The notes under the pieces were generated by a model that did not search any database, was not told the DNA's origin, and saw nothing but the letters and a program-made list of their open reading frames with translations. From Kitasatospora terrestris (GTDB taxonomy: Bacteria > Actinomycetota > Actinomycetes > Streptomycetales > Streptomycetaceae), in NCBI RefSeq assembly GCF_039542905.1, contig NZ_BAABIS010000001.1, forward strand, positions 3,162,001 to 3,226,000: a stretch of DNA of 64,000 nucleotides, read 5' to 3'. The stretch's first letter is position 1. Every line of letters begins with the position of its first letter. This document shows, one piece after another, positions 17,027 to 24,661 of this stretch. The position numbers and the translations under genes were made by a program.

Positions 17027-17413
17027 TCAGAGGTAGAGGCCGGTCGAGCCCTCGGTGTCGCCGAACCGGCCGGCCGCGACCGCGTGCAGGTCCCGCTCGC
17101 GCAGCAGCACGTACGTCGCCCCGCGCACCTCGACCTCCAGCTTGTCCTCCGGGTCGTACAGCACCCGGTCGCCCGGCTCCACCGAGCGGACGCTCTGGCC
17201 CACCGCCACCGCCTCCGCCCACGTGCAGCGGCGCGACAGCTCCGCCGTCGCCGGGATCAGGATGCCGCCGGTCGAGCGCCGCTCCCCCTCGCCGGTGTCG
17301 GTCTTGACCAGCACCCGGTCGTGCAGCATCCGGATCGGCAGCTTCTCCCCCAGCCGGTCGTGCCGGGGCTCGACGTGCAGGGTCGCACTGCTCTTCGTGT
17401 CGTTCTCGCTCAC
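17027..17413 (-). CDS. GroES-like co-chaperonin family protein
   Basis: 128 residues from a GTG at 17413. Cpn10 features are visible: LPIRMLHDRVLVKTDTGEGERRSTGGILIPATA is the beta-barrel start plus mobile loop, and then VRSVEPGDRVLYDPEDKLEVEVRGATYVLLRERDL. The protein is longer than GroES (about 100 residues), with an extra N-terminus of about 25 residues and a C-terminal GRFGDTEGSTGLYL. There is no adjacent groEL, so this is a GroES paralogue. Whether it caps a chaperonin is unknown. It is convergent with the PBP gene. Confidence 0.85.
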   Translation of the reverse strand: MSENDTKSSATLHVEPRHDRLGEKLPIRMLHDRVLVKTDTGEGERRSTGGILIPATAELSRRCTWAEAVAVGQSVRSVEPGDRVLYDPEDKLEVEVRGATYVLLRERDLHAVAAGRFGDTEGSTGLYL

Positions 17414-17496
17414 GTCCCGACCGTACCCGCCCCACGCCCCGCGCGCGCCGTCGGGCCCGCGCCGGGGGCGCGTACGGCGTCCGGGCACGCGAAATC

Positions 17497-17518
17497 GGGG
17501 CCCGAGCCCTCGGGCCCC
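17497..17518 (-). terminator. Hairpin downstream of the DUF3618 gene
   Basis: GGGGCCCGAG and CTCGGGCCCC are perfect 10-base complements separated by CC. The hairpin lies 54 bases past the DUF3618 stop, before the GroES-like gene on the same strand. Confidence 0.6.
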
Positions 17519-17554
17519 GCTCCCCGGGAGCCGCGTTCCGGCGCCGGCCGCGCG

Positions 17555-17586
17555 TCAGCCCTTGCGGCGACTCAGCCCTTGCGGCG
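17555..17586. repeat. Tandem repeat over the DUF3618 stop codon
   Basis: TCAGCCCTTGCGGCG is present at 17555-17569 and again at 17572-17586. The second copy contains the gene's real stop (TCA on this strand), so the last codons plus stop have been duplicated just downstream. Confidence 0.85.
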
Positions 17587-17916
17587 CTTGCGCGCCGCCG
17601 CCAGCAGCAGCACCGCGCCGACGCCCACCAGGGCGACCGGCACGATCCGCTCCGGCATCGGCTGCCCCTTCTCGTCCACGAACCGGCTCTTCGCCCGCTC
17701 CACCGCGCCGCTCGCCGCGACGTACACCTGCCCGGCCTTCTGCTCGACCGAGGCCAGCACCCGGGCCTTGGTCTGCGCCGCGACCGTCGCCGGGTGCACG
17801 CGCATCGCCAGCTCGTCCAGGGTCGAGGCGAGCCGATCACGGGCCTGGGCGATGTCCGCCTCGATCTGGGCCGTCGACCGCACCGCCGTGTCCTTGCTCG
17901 CTGCCACTCGGGCCAC
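17572..17916 (-). CDS. DUF3618 family membrane-anchored protein
   Basis: 114 residues (GTG at 17916; an internal GTG at 17907 is an alternative start). RSTAQIEADIAQARDRLASTLDELAMRVHP is the DUF3618 signature helix. A linker follows, and a single C-terminal membrane helix (PVALVGVGAVLLLAAA) with a basic RKRRKG end. The function is unknown; such proteins are small and tail-anchored with a cytosolic helical domain. The gene is divergent from the Bcp peroxidase gene and has a terminator downstream. Confidence 0.85.
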   Translation of the reverse strand: MARVAASKDTAVRSTAQIEADIAQARDRLASTLDELAMRVHPATVAAQTKARVLASVEQKAGQVYVAASGAVERAKSRFVDEKGQPMPERIVPVALVGVGAVLLLAAARKRRKG

Positions 17917-18000
17917 CCCTTCTCTCCCACCGTCCTACTGATGCGTCACCAGTCTGTCAGCTCGCTCCCGCGCCCGCGCAGCGCCACCCACCATCGGGGG

Positions 18001-18006
18001 TAGGTT
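18001..18006 (+). promoter_or_regulatory. Possible -10 element (TAGGTT) of the bcp gene
   Basis: TAGGTT matches TAnnnT and lies 40 bases before the bcp GTG, leaving room for the CAGGAG ribosome site at 18031-18036. Confidence 0.4.
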
Positions 18007-18045
18007 TGACGGCGGTACGACCACCGAGCCCAGGAGTCTTCGAAC

Positions 18046-18519
18046 GTGAGCGAGCGCCTCCAGGCGGGCGACACCGCCCCCGCCTTCACCCTGTCCGACG
18101 CCGACGGCAACCAGGTGTCCCTCGCCGACCACCTGGGCCGCAAGGTGATCGTCTACTTCTACCCCGCCGCCCTGACCCCCGGCTGCACCAAGCAGGCCTG
18201 CGACTTCACCGACAACCTGGAGGTCTTCGCCGGCGCCGGGTACGACGTGATCGGCATCTCCCCGGACAAGCCGGAGAAGCTCGGCAAGTTCCGCGAGACC
18301 GAGGACCTCAAGGTCACCCTGCTCTCCGACCCCGACCACGCCGTCCTGGAGGCCTACGCCGCCTACGGCGAGAAGCAGAACTACGGCCGCACCTACCAGG
18401 GCGTGATCCGCTCCACCGTGATCGTCGACGAGCACGGCAAGGTCGAGCGCGCCCTCTACAACGTCAAGGCCACCGGCCACGTCGCCAAGCTCCTGCGCGA
18501 CCTCAAGATCGACGCCTGA
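18046..18519 (+). CDS. bcp: Thioredoxin-dependent thiol peroxidase (Bcp/PrxQ)
   Basis: 157 residues from a GTG at 18046 with CAGGAG upstream. The peroxiredoxin fold shows the peroxidatic C47 in TPGCTKQAC and the resolving C52 five residues later, the PrxQ/Bcp arrangement. FYPAALTPGCT is the conserved P-x-x-x-T/S-x-x-C loop, and R122-type RSTVIVDEHG lies near the end. It reduces hydrogen and organic peroxides in the cytosol using thioredoxin. Monocistronic, followed by a strong GC hairpin. Confidence 0.95.
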   Translation: MSERLQAGDTAPAFTLSDADGNQVSLADHLGRKVIVYFYPAALTPGCTKQACDFTDNLEVFAGAGYDVIGISPDKPEKLGKFRETEDLKVTLLSDPDHAVLEAYAAYGEKQNYGRTYQGVIRSTVIVDEHGKVERALYNVKATGHVAKLLRDLKIDA

Positions 18520-18527
18520 CGCCCGCC

Positions 18528-18552
18528 GGCCCGCCCCGGGGAGGGGCGGGCC
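18528..18552 (+). terminator. Hairpin terminator of bcp
   Basis: GGCCCGCCCC and GGGGCGGGCC pair perfectly over 10 bases around a 5-base loop, starting 9 bases after the bcp stop. Confidence 0.7.
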
Positions 18553-18588
18553 CACGGCCCCCGCCGACGCCCCGGCCCGACGGTCACC

Positions 18589-18630
18589 GGCCACGGCCAC
18601 GGCCCCGGCCCCGGCCCCGGCCCCGGCCCG
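18589..18630. repeat. GGCCMC hexamer microsatellite
   Basis: Seven consecutive hexamers: two GGCCAC, four GGCCCC and one GGCCCG, bracketed by GGTCACC motifs. They lie in the convergent gap between bcp and the DUF4291 gene. Confidence 0.9.
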
Positions 18631-18663
18631 AGGGTCACCCCCCGACGGCCTCCGGTCCGACCG

Positions 18664-19293
18664 TCACCGGGCCGCGCCACCGGCGACCGGCGTCGCGCCG
18701 ATCCGCGCGGCGAGGGCCCCGGGCAGCGGGTACGCCGGCTCCGCCGGGATCAGCGCGTCCGCCTCCGCGGTGCGGCCCGCCCGGACCAGCCCGTGCACCT
18801 CGTGCGCCAGGCCGGTCACGTCGGTCAGCCCGACGATCCACCCGTCCACGTACCGGTCGACCGCCTCGCGCTCCAGCCCGAGCTGCAGCGCCCGGTGCGG
18901 CAGCGCCCCCAGCCGGGTCGACCGCTCCGGGTCCCACTGCAACCGCACCGGAGCGGCCTTCAGCTCTGCCTTCCACTCCGCCGCCGACCCGTGCCGCTCC
19001 CGGTCCCAGTGGCTGGGGCAGGCCCGCGCCAGCGCCCACTCGAACCCCGCCCGGCTGATCCGCACGGCCAGCACCCGCTCCTGTCCGTCCTTGGTCCCCC
19101 ACCCGGAGCGGTACATCATCCAGCGGAACGACGGCTTGATCCAGGTCATCCGCTCCCGCTTGAACGGCGCCACGAACGTCCCCGCCGCCAGCGCCGCCTC
19201 CGCGATCCCCACGGGGTACGCCTGGTACACCGTCAGACTCTCCGCGTCGTGCGCCGCCCTGATCTGCCGCACCGGCACCGCCTGCTTCTCCAC
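18664..19293 (-). CDS. DUF4291 domain protein
   Basis: 209 residues from a GTG at 19293 with GAGGATGG upstream. MTWIKPSFRWMMYRSGWGTKDGQERVLAVRISRAGFEWAL is the conserved DUF4291 core (shown here across residues about 49-88), and LQWDPERSTRLGALPHRALQLGL is a second conserved block. No signal or membrane segment. The family is found in bacteria and fungi and its function is unknown; the repeated YQAY start and WIKPSF block make the assignment firm. The open frame upstream of 19293 is a shadow of the next gene. Confidence 0.85.
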   Translation of the reverse strand: MEKQAVPVRQIRAAHDAESLTVYQAYPVGIAEAALAAGTFVAPFKRERMTWIKPSFRWMMYRSGWGTKDGQERVLAVRISRAGFEWALARACPSHWDRERHGSAAEWKAELKAAPVRLQWDPERSTRLGALPHRALQLGLEREAVDRYVDGWIVGLTDVTGLAHEVHGLVRAGRTAEADALIPAEPAYPLPGALAARIGATPVAGGAAR

Positions 19294-19334
19294 CGCGCCA
19301 TCCTCACCGCACGGCCGCCCCACCGTCCACGCGA

Positions 19335-20102
19335 TTACCCGGCCGCCGGCCCGGCCTCGCCCTCCAGTGCCGCCAGCGCGAGGGCGGACACCGCGAGCAC
19401 CGTGTCCCAGTCCTCCTGGACGAGTTCCGGCAGGTCCTGCCGCAGTTGCTCGGGCACCGCACCGCCGACCGCCCCCTCCAGGAGCCGGGACAGCCCGGTC
19501 CCGGACGGCAGCACGCAGAGCCCGACGACCCGGCCGCCCCTGCCGGGCCAGGCCGAGACCCCCAGCCGCCCGGCCGCCGCGAGGTTGTCGGGCGTCTCGG
19601 ACCCGAAGGCCAGCAGTCCGTCCGCCACCGCGGCCGCGAGCACCTCCGGCGGTTCCCCCGGCCCGTCCCCGATCGCCACCAGCGCGGCGCGGAACCGGCT
19701 CCAGGCCGGATCGGCCGTCACCCGGCCGCGCCGGACCGCGGAGGACTCGAGGCTCCGCAGCACCAGCTTCGCGATCAGCAGCGCGCTCTCCCACTCCTCC
19801 TGGGCGAGGTCCGGCCACCGCTCCCGCACCGGGGCGGGCACCTGGCACTCGCCCGCGAGCCAGAGCACCTCCGTCAGGCGGGCCCCGTCCCCGAGGCACA
19901 ACCCGAGGTCGCTGCCCCACGGATGCTCCTCGACGGAGAGGCCGAGCCGCTCGACGACGGCGGGGGGTGCCGTGTCGGGGGCGAAGTCCGACAGCCCCGC
20001 CGCCACACCGGCGAGGACCGCCCCGGCCGGCCGGCCCGGGTACGCCCCGATCGCCAGAAGTGCCTCCCGGAGCGCGGCCCGCGGGCTCCGCCGTACCGTC
20101 AT
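19335..20102 (-). CDS. Uncharacterised protein made of two internal repeats
   Basis: 255 residues from the ATG at 20102 (RBS GGGGGAGG). Not recognised as a named family. The two halves look homologous. ALREALLAIGAYPGRPAGAV aligns with FRAALVAIGDGPGEPPEVL. AGLSDFAPDTAP aligns with DGLLAFGSETPD. DLAQEEWESALLIAKLVLRSLE aligns with DLPELVQEDWDTVLAVSALAL. Each half is about 115 residues, acidic and apparently all-helical, with no signal peptide. It is 41 bases upstream of the DUF4291 gene on the same strand, so the two may be co-transcribed. Function unknown. Confidence 0.7.
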   Translation of the reverse strand: MTVRRSPRAALREALLAIGAYPGRPAGAVLAGVAAGLSDFAPDTAPPAVVERLGLSVEEHPWGSDLGLCLGDGARLTEVLWLAGECQVPAPVRERWPDLAQEEWESALLIAKLVLRSLESSAVRRGRVTADPAWSRFRAALVAIGDGPGEPPEVLAAAVADGLLAFGSETPDNLAAAGRLGVSAWPGRGGRVVGLCVLPSGTGLSRLLEGAVGGAVPEQLRQDLPELVQEDWDTVLAVSALALAALEGEAGPAAG

Positions 20103-20313
20103 CCGTGCCTCCCCCGACCGGATCCCGTGCCGGTCCCGATCCTGCACGCTACGTCAATCGACGGGTGGCGGGCGGCTCCGTGTCACCACTCGGTACCGGT
20201 GCGGTCCGGTTACGGGCACGTGCCGTCCACGGGCTGCCGGGAGGCCGTAGCCTCCGGGGTGCCGGGTCGAGCAGCCCGGAAGACACCCACCGCACCGGGG
20301 AGTTCACCGCACC

Positions 20314-20973
20314 ATGACCAGCCGCATCGTCCTCGCCGCCGCCGTCGCGGTCGCCGCCCTGACGCTCACCGCCTGCGACCCCGACGAGATCCCCGCCACC
20401 GACGCCGCGCCGACGGCGAGCACCGCGGCCCCCGCCCCCGCCTCTGCCTCTGCCTCTGCCGCCACGAAGCCGTCCGGCAGCGCCAAGCCCTCCCCGGCGG
20501 GCCACCGCACGGTCGCCGAGACACGCACCGCGGGCGGGCTGACCCTGGCCACCGGCCAGGGCACGCTCACCGACGTCCCGGTCGACCCGGGCGAGATGCG
20601 CGAGGGCATGCACTTCGTGCAGTCCGAGTACAACCGGCCGGGCCAGCCGGCCACCGCCCGCAAGATCCTCGTCCTGGCCGTGGACAACGTGCCCGAGGAC
20701 CCGAACAAGCGCCGCGAGCACCTGTGGCGCGGCCTGATCGACTACGCGCTGGGCAACGGCTCCTCCGGCACCCCGACCACCGCCGAGCCGTACCAGGCGG
20801 GCCCGCTGGGCGGCTCGCTGGAGTGCCTGAGCCTGCCCGCCAAGTCGGGCCCCACCGACGTGATCTGCGGCTGGGCCGACGCCTCCACGGCCGGTGTGGC
20901 GCTGCTGCCGGGCACCACCCCGGCCGAGGCGGGCCGGCTGTTCGCCGCGATCCGCGCCGACGTCGAGCACTGA
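20314..20973 (+). CDS. Secreted lipoprotein of unknown function
   Basis: 219 residues. The N-terminus MTSRIVLAAAVAVAALTLTAC has a clear lipobox (LTAC, Cys21). An Ala/Thr/Pro/Ser linker (about 30-60) leads to a folded domain with YNRPGQPATARKILVLAVDNVPED, GLIDYALGNGS and two cysteines (LECLSL, VICGWAD) that may form a disulfide. No named family recognised. It would be tethered to the outer face of the membrane. CGGGGAG lies 11 bases before the ATG. It is convergent with the chitinase gene. Confidence 0.8.
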   Translation: MTSRIVLAAAVAVAALTLTACDPDEIPATDAAPTASTAAPAPASASASAATKPSGSAKPSPAGHRTVAETRTAGGLTLATGQGTLTDVPVDPGEMREGMHFVQSEYNRPGQPATARKILVLAVDNVPEDPNKRREHLWRGLIDYALGNGSSGTPTTAEPYQAGPLGGSLECLSLPAKSGPTDVICGWADASTAGVALLPGTTPAEAGRLFAAIRADVEH

Positions 20974-20984
20974 CCGGGGAAGCA

Positions 20985-21025
20985 GCGGTGGCGGCCGACC
21001 CCCCGACCGGGTCGACCGCCACCGC
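20985..21025. terminator. Bidirectional hairpin between lipoprotein and chitinase genes
   Basis: GCGGTGGCGG pairs with CCGCCACCGC over 10 bases around a 21-base loop that itself contains GTCGACC-like pairing. It lies in the 72-base convergent gap. Confidence 0.6.
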
Positions 21026-21045
21026 CGTCTGTCACCTCAGGTCAG

Positions 21046-23520
21046 TCAGCACGGACCGAGGTCGTTCCACACGCCCCACTGACCGGTGGTCGAGGGGTCC
21101 TCGCCGGTGGTCCACCACTTGTTGGTGTACTGGTGGCCCTTCCAGGACACCTTGGTGCCGGTGGTGGCGTACACGGTGGCGGAGTTCCAGCTCGGCGCGG
21201 TGCAGGTGCCGGTGGAGGCGGAGGCCGACGGGCTGGCCGACTGCGACGCGGAGGCCGAGGCGGACGGGCTCGCCGACTGCGAGGCCGAGGCGGACGCGGA
21301 CGGGCTGGCCGACTGCGAGGCGGACTGCGACGGGCTCGGCGAGGCGGTCGAGCCGACCGCGCCGCGGGTGAAGTCGCCGGTGATGCCGTACAGCGTGCCG
21401 CCGACGTTGACCGTCCAGTTCGCCGGGGTCGAGACCGGCAGGTAGTAGACGAAGTCCATGTCGACCGAGGCGCCGGGGGCGAGCGACTGCCAGGTGGGCA
21501 GCTTCACCGAGACGCGGTTGTAGACGCCCTTGAGGCCGCCGACGTTGTTGGCCGCGGTGTGGTCCTGGCGGATCACCGACAGCCCGAAGCCCGACTGGTC
21601 CTTGGCGTTGCCCGGGGCCGAGTTGGAGTAGTCGAACTGGAACTCGGTGCCGCCCGGCAGGGTGACCGTCGAGTTGTTGACGATGTGGATCTTCGGGTTG
21701 ATCGGGTAGTTCGAGTCACCCAGCGCGAAGTTGGTGAACGACACGTCGATCGGCAGGGTCTGGGTGGGCAGCGCCACGGTGGAGCGCAGCGCGCCGTACG
21801 ACGAGGAGGCCTTGAACTTGTCGTACATCAGCGAGGTGAGGGTGGAGCCCTGCACGTACTCGCCCTTGCCGCCGTTGGCGGTGGCATCCCACCGGTAGTC
21901 GCCCGCGAGCTCCCAGATCATCGCGCCGCCGGCGCCCTGGTTGACCACGTAGTCGGCCTTGGCGGCCACCGACTCCTCGTCCTCGGTGGAGAGGAAGACC
22001 TTCTTGCTGTCGTTCCACAGCCACGGGGCGACCAGCGCGGCGCTGTAGTTGCGGCTGTAGGTGCCCTGCAGGGCGGTGTCGGTCAGGCCGTACTTGGAGA
22101 GGTAGTCCGGGACGATGCCCTTCTCCAGGTTCTTGGCGTGCCACATCGGGTTGGAACCCGCCGGGGACTCCTTGCCGTTGGTGTCCAGGTCGTGCCAGAG
22201 GTTGTCGATGCCCACGGCACCGTCACCGCAGCTGGTCAGACCGGCGCCGGCCGGGCAGGTCGACGTCGAGGACGTGCCCCACAGGCCGTTGGTGCCGCCG
22301 GTCACGTTCTTGAAGCCGCGGGTGTAGTACGGCAGGCCGATGTTGATCCGGCCGGCCGGCATCGCGCCGCGGAAGTAGTGGTACGCCCAGTCGGTGTTCA
22401 GGTAGCCGATGCCGCCGTACTGCGAGGTGCCGTACACGTTGGCGGCCGCCAGCTCGGCGTCCTTGCCGTCGTCGTACAGCGAGGCGTTCGGGCCGACGTA
22501 CTTGTTCCAGGCGCCGTGCAGGTCGTACGACATGATGTTGACGTAGTCCAGGTACTGGGTGACCTGGAACGTCTCCATGCCGCGCAGCAGGTAGCCGGAG
22601 GACGGCGCGGCGACCGACAGCAGGTAGTGCTTGCCGTCGGCGGCACCGGCCCGGTCGAGCTTCTCGCGCAGCGTCTTCATCAGCGCCGCGTAGCCCTTGA
22701 CCAGGGACGCCCGCTTGGCGTTGGAGACGGTGGCGTCGAGCGGGTTGCCCGCGTCCTTCATCGAGGTCGGGTACTCGTAGTCGATGTCGACGCCGTTGAA
22801 CCCGTACTTCTTGATGAAGTCGACGGAGGAGTCCGCGAAGGTGTTGATGCCGGCCTGGTTGACCGAACCGTCCGCGTTCACCGTCATGTTGTAGAAGCCG
22901 CCCGAGTTCACCCGGGCGCCGCTGTCGTCGAAGTAGCCGCCGGTCTCGGCCCAACCACCCACCGAGATCAGGGTCTTGACGTTCGGGAACTGCTTCTTGT
23001 ACTTGGTCAGCAGGTTGAAGTGGCCCTTGTACGGCAGGCTCGGGTCCATCTCCGCGCCCGCGACGCCCGGGAACTCCATGCCGGTCGCGGCGTTGTTCGG
23101 GCCGTCGGTGCCGACCGACAGCTTGTTGTCGCCGCCGATGTGGCCGAACGCGTAGTTGAGGTGGGTGACCTTGTCCCACGGGATGTTGTTCACCAGGTAG
23201 GCGGGCGTGCCGTCCTTGCCGGTGCGCCAACCCGTGAAGTAGCCGATGATGCGGCGCTGGTGGTCCGCGCCCATCTTCTCGCGACCGGACGTGTCGTAGA
23301 CGCTGCAGTACGGGGCGTCCACGCCCGGCGTGGTGTACATGCCGTCAGGACGACACGACTGGTTGTCGACGGCGGCCACCGACGGCGAAGCGCCCAGCGT
23401 GGCCACCAGCAGGCCGGCCAGCCCGGCCGCGGCCGCGGAGGCGAACGCCACCCGCCGACCGGAGGTCTTCTGACGGCGCGGAGCGGTGGGACGCTGCGCC
23501 GTCTCGTTACGGATCAACAC
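21046..23520 (-). CDS. Secreted GH18 chitinase with C-terminal chitin-binding domain
   Basis: 824 residues from a GTG at 23520 with GGAGGA upstream. The signal peptide carries an RR pair (SGRRVAFAS) and ends near residue 50. The GH18 barrel spans about 75-560, with catalytic D245-I-D247-Y-E249 in [12 protein letters not shown] beta-rich module follows (about 575-720; [16 protein letters not shown] onward) as in large actinobacterial chitinases. Then come a Ser/Ala/Gln repeat linker and a CBM5/12-type domain ([20 protein letters not shown] to the end). It hydrolyses extracellular chitin. The promoter carries paired 12-bp repeats, so induction by chitin or GlcNAc is expected. Confidence 0.96.
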   Translation of the reverse strand: MLIRNETAQRPTAPRRQKTSGRRVAFASAAAAGLAGLLVATLGASPSVAAVDNQSCRPDGMYTTPGVDAPYCSVYDTSGREKMGADHQRRIIGYFTGWRTGKDGTPAYLVNNIPWDKVTHLNYAFGHIGGDNKLSVGTDGPNNAATGMEFPGVAGAEMDPSLPYKGHFNLLTKYKKQFPNVKTLISVGGWAETGGYFDDSGARVNSGGFYNMTVNADGSVNQAGINTFADSSVDFIKKYGFNGVDIDYEYPTSMKDAGNPLDATVSNAKRASLVKGYAALMKTLREKLDRAGAADGKHYLLSVAAPSSGYLLRGMETFQVTQYLDYVNIMSYDLHGAWNKYVGPNASLYDDGKDAELAAANVYGTSQYGGIGYLNTDWAYHYFRGAMPAGRINIGLPYYTRGFKNVTGGTNGLWGTSSTSTCPAGAGLTSCGDGAVGIDNLWHDLDTNGKESPAGSNPMWHAKNLEKGIVPDYLSKYGLTDTALQGTYSRNYSAALVAPWLWNDSKKVFLSTEDEESVAAKADYVVNQGAGGAMIWELAGDYRWDATANGGKGEYVQGSTLTSLMYDKFKASSSYGALRSTVALPTQTLPIDVSFTNFALGDSNYPINPKIHIVNNSTVTLPGGTEFQFDYSNSAPGNAKDQSGFGLSVIRQDHTAANNVGGLKGVYNRVSVKLPTWQSLAPGASVDMDFVYYLPVSTPANWTVNVGGTLYGITGDFTRGAVGSTASPSPSQSASQSASPSASASASQSASPSASASASQSASPSASASTGTCTAPSWNSATVYATTGTKVSWKGHQYTNKWWTTGEDPSTTGQWGVWNDLGPC
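21223..21345 (-). repeat. Ser/Ala/Gln-coding linker repeats in the chitinase gene
   Basis: The DNA repeats GAGGCCGACGGGCTGGCCGA-type units encoding [16 protein letters not shown] peptides between the catalytic part and the chitin-binding domain. Repeat number may vary between strains. Confidence 0.8.
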
Positions 23521-23590
23521 TCGTCCTCCAGGAGAGAGTGTCGCGCGTACGCCTGTGGGAGGGCGCACACATGTGGGGGAAGTTGCGCCG

Positions 23591-23620
23591 AACTTAGAAG
23601 GTCTGGACCACTGGCGTCAA
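23591..23620 (-). promoter_or_regulatory. Chitinase promoter: TTGACG - 18 bp - TAAGTT
   Basis: On the reverse strand the -35 TTGACG (23620-23615) and -10 TAAGTT (23596-23591) are 18 bases apart. The predicted start is about 64 bases before the GTG. One 12-base repeat sits within the spacer and the other directly upstream of the -35. Confidence 0.7.
23599..23610 (-). promoter_or_regulatory. DasR/chitinase-type repeat, copy 1 (TGGTCCAGACCT)
   Basis: TGGTCCAGACCT on the coding strand is identical to the classical streptomycete chitinase promoter repeat as I recall it. It matches 10 of 12 bases of the DasR core TGGTCTAGACCA. It lies between -35 and -10, so binding there would block polymerase. 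Confidence 0.75.
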
Positions 23621-23621
23621 C

Positions 23622-23633
23622 AGGTCTGTACCA
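23622..23633 (-). promoter_or_regulatory. DasR/chitinase-type repeat, copy 2 (TGGTACAGACCT)
   Basis: Direct repeat of copy 1 with one base changed, 23 bases upstream and just before the -35 box. In such promoters the pair serves GlcNAc/chitin-responsive repression. Confidence 0.7.
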
Positions 23634-23858
23634 ACTGCGACCCAACCGCAAACCCCCGGACCCCCCGCCACCTCGCCCTCTCCCCCTCGCCGGCCCGGCC
23701 GAGGGGACGACACTTCGTCACCTGGAGGGGGCGGTGCCCGTCAAGTGCACCCGACTGCCGCGCCGTCACCCCGACGCACTGCGGCCGCAACAGGAAGCGC
23801 CCGCCGACGTCTTGACCGGCCCGCCGCACGTCGCTACCCAGCCCCGATTTGCACGGGG

Positions 23859-23864
23859 TAGGCT
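23859..23864 (+). promoter_or_regulatory. Possible -10 element (TAGGCT) of the tRNA gene
   Basis: TAGGCT is 10 bases before the first tRNA base. The same hexamer serves rdgB and rph in this window. No matching -35 was found. Confidence 0.4.
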
Positions 23865-23874
23865 GGCAGGGCGT

Positions 23875-23949
23875 GCGTCCGTACCCCAGCTGGCTAGAGG
23901 GATGCGGTTTAGGTCCGCAGTGTCGTGGGTTCGAGTCCCACCGGGCGTA
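23875..23949 (+). tRNA. tRNA with anticodon UAG (nominal Leu, CUA codon) but class I architecture
   Basis: 75 bases fold as a tRNA. Acceptor GCGTCCG/CGGGCGT has 5 Watson-Crick pairs plus G-U at 1:72 and 4:69. T8-A9 is followed by a three-pair D stem CCC/GGG with loop AG..GG..A. The anticodon stem is TGCGG/CCGCA with loop TTTAGGT (U33, anticodon UAG, G37), the variable loop has five bases, and the T arm is GTGGG-TTCGAGT-CCCAC with discriminator A73. CCA is not encoded, which is common in actinobacteria. All conserved positions are intact. Bacterial tRNA-Leu normally has a long variable arm, which is missing here, so its charging identity is uncertain. A strong terminator follows. Confidence 0.85.
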
Positions 23950-23954
23950 CTGAT

Positions 23955-23990
23955 GACGGTGCCCCCGCCGAGATCGGCGGGGGCACCGTC
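23955..23990. terminator. Strong bidirectional terminator between tRNA and rdgB
   Basis: GACGGTGCCCCCGCCGA and TCGGCGGGGGCACCGTC are perfect 17-base complements around GA. It begins 5 bases after the tRNA and also lies just past the rdgB stop on the other strand. Confidence 0.85.
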
Positions 23991-23992
23991 GC

Positions 23993-24032
23993 GTCCGGGG
24001 GCCCTCAGGCGAGTCCGGGGGCCCTCAGGCGA
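23993..24032. repeat. Perfect 20-bp tandem duplication over the rdgB stop codon
   Basis: GTCCGGGGGCCCTCAGGCGA is repeated exactly at 23993-24012 and 24013-24032. The second copy contains the rdgB stop codon and last codons, so the gene end has been copied downstream. Confidence 0.95.
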
Positions 24033-24633
24033 GGAGGTCGGCGACGACCGGGGCGAGGGCGCGGAAGGCCTGGCCGCGGTGGCTGATGGCGTTCTTCTCG
24101 GCGGGGGTGAGCTCCGCGCAGGTGCGGGTCTCGCCGAGCGGCTGGAGGACGGGGTCGTAACCGAAGCCACCGTCGCCCGCCGGGGCGGTGCGCAGGGTGC
24201 CGAGCAGGCGGCCCTCGACGACGCGCTCGGTGCCGTCGGGCAGGGCGAGGGCGGCGGCGCAGGCGAAGTGCGCGGCGCGGTGCTCGGGGCCGATGTCGGA
24301 GAGCTGGGCGAGCAGCAGGTCGAGGTTGGCGCGGTCGTCACCGTGCTTGCCGGCCCAGCGGGCGGAGAAGATGCCGGGGGCGCCGCCCAGGACGTCGACG
24401 CAGAGGCCGGAGTCGTCGGCGACGGCGGGCAGTCCGGTGGCCTGGGCCAGGGCGTGGGCCTTGAGCAGGGCGTTCTCGGCGAAGGTGACCCCGGTCTCGG
24501 GCACGTCGGGGATCTCGGGGTAGGCGTCGGCGCCGACGAGTTCGACGTCGAGCCCGGCCGCGCCGAGGATGTCGCGCAGTTCGGCGACCTTGTGCTTGTT
24601 CCGGGTGGCGAGGACGAGGCGTCGGGTTGTCAT
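24025..24633 (-). CDS. rdgB: Non-canonical purine NTP pyrophosphatase (RdgB/HAM1)
   Basis: 202 residues from the ATG at 24633. The family start RLVLATRNKHKVAELRDIL (the T-x-N-x-x-K substrate motif), FAENALLKAHALAQATGLPAVADDSGL with its metal ligands, GGFGYDPVL and ISHRGQAFRAL are all present. It hydrolyses ITP, XTP and dITP to monophosphates, keeping them out of DNA and RNA. No ribosome site is seen. TAGGCT lies seven bases upstream, so the message is probably leaderless. The gene sits between the tRNA and rph, as in many actinobacteria. Confidence 0.96.
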   Translation of the reverse strand: MTTRRLVLATRNKHKVAELRDILGAAGLDVELVGADAYPEIPDVPETGVTFAENALLKAHALAQATGLPAVADDSGLCVDVLGGAPGIFSARWAGKHGDDRANLDLLLAQLSDIGPEHRAAHFACAAALALPDGTERVVEGRLLGTLRTAPAGDGGFGYDPVLQPLGETRTCAELTPAEKNAISHRGQAFRALAPVVADLLA

Positions 24634-24640
24634 GCCCGAA

Positions 24641-24646
24641 AGCCTA
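24641..24646 (-). promoter_or_regulatory. -10 element (TAGGCT) of leaderless rdgB
   Basis: TAGGCT then TTCGGGC then ATG on the reverse strand: seven-base spacing and no Shine-Dalgarno sequence. Confidence 0.55.
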
Positions 24647-24661
24647 GGGCCTGGGGGCGCG

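Larger units (their letters stand above)
23521..23874. other. 354-base intergenic region: chitinase promoter, then no gene
   Basis: Positions 23521-23633 hold the chitinase leader and promoter with two 12-base repeats. From 23634 to 23858 I see no gene, hairpin or operator. A TAGGCT at 23859-23864 precedes the tRNA. Confidence 0.6.

Noticed and set aside
18589..18630. GGCCCC hexamer array as a G-quadruplex regulator
   Set aside because: It lies in a convergent gap with no promoter nearby; I treat it as a simple microsatellite.
23875..23949. Reading the tRNA as an amber suppressor
   Set aside because: A suppressor of the UAG stop needs anticodon CUA; the anticodon here is UAG, which pairs with CUA (Leu).
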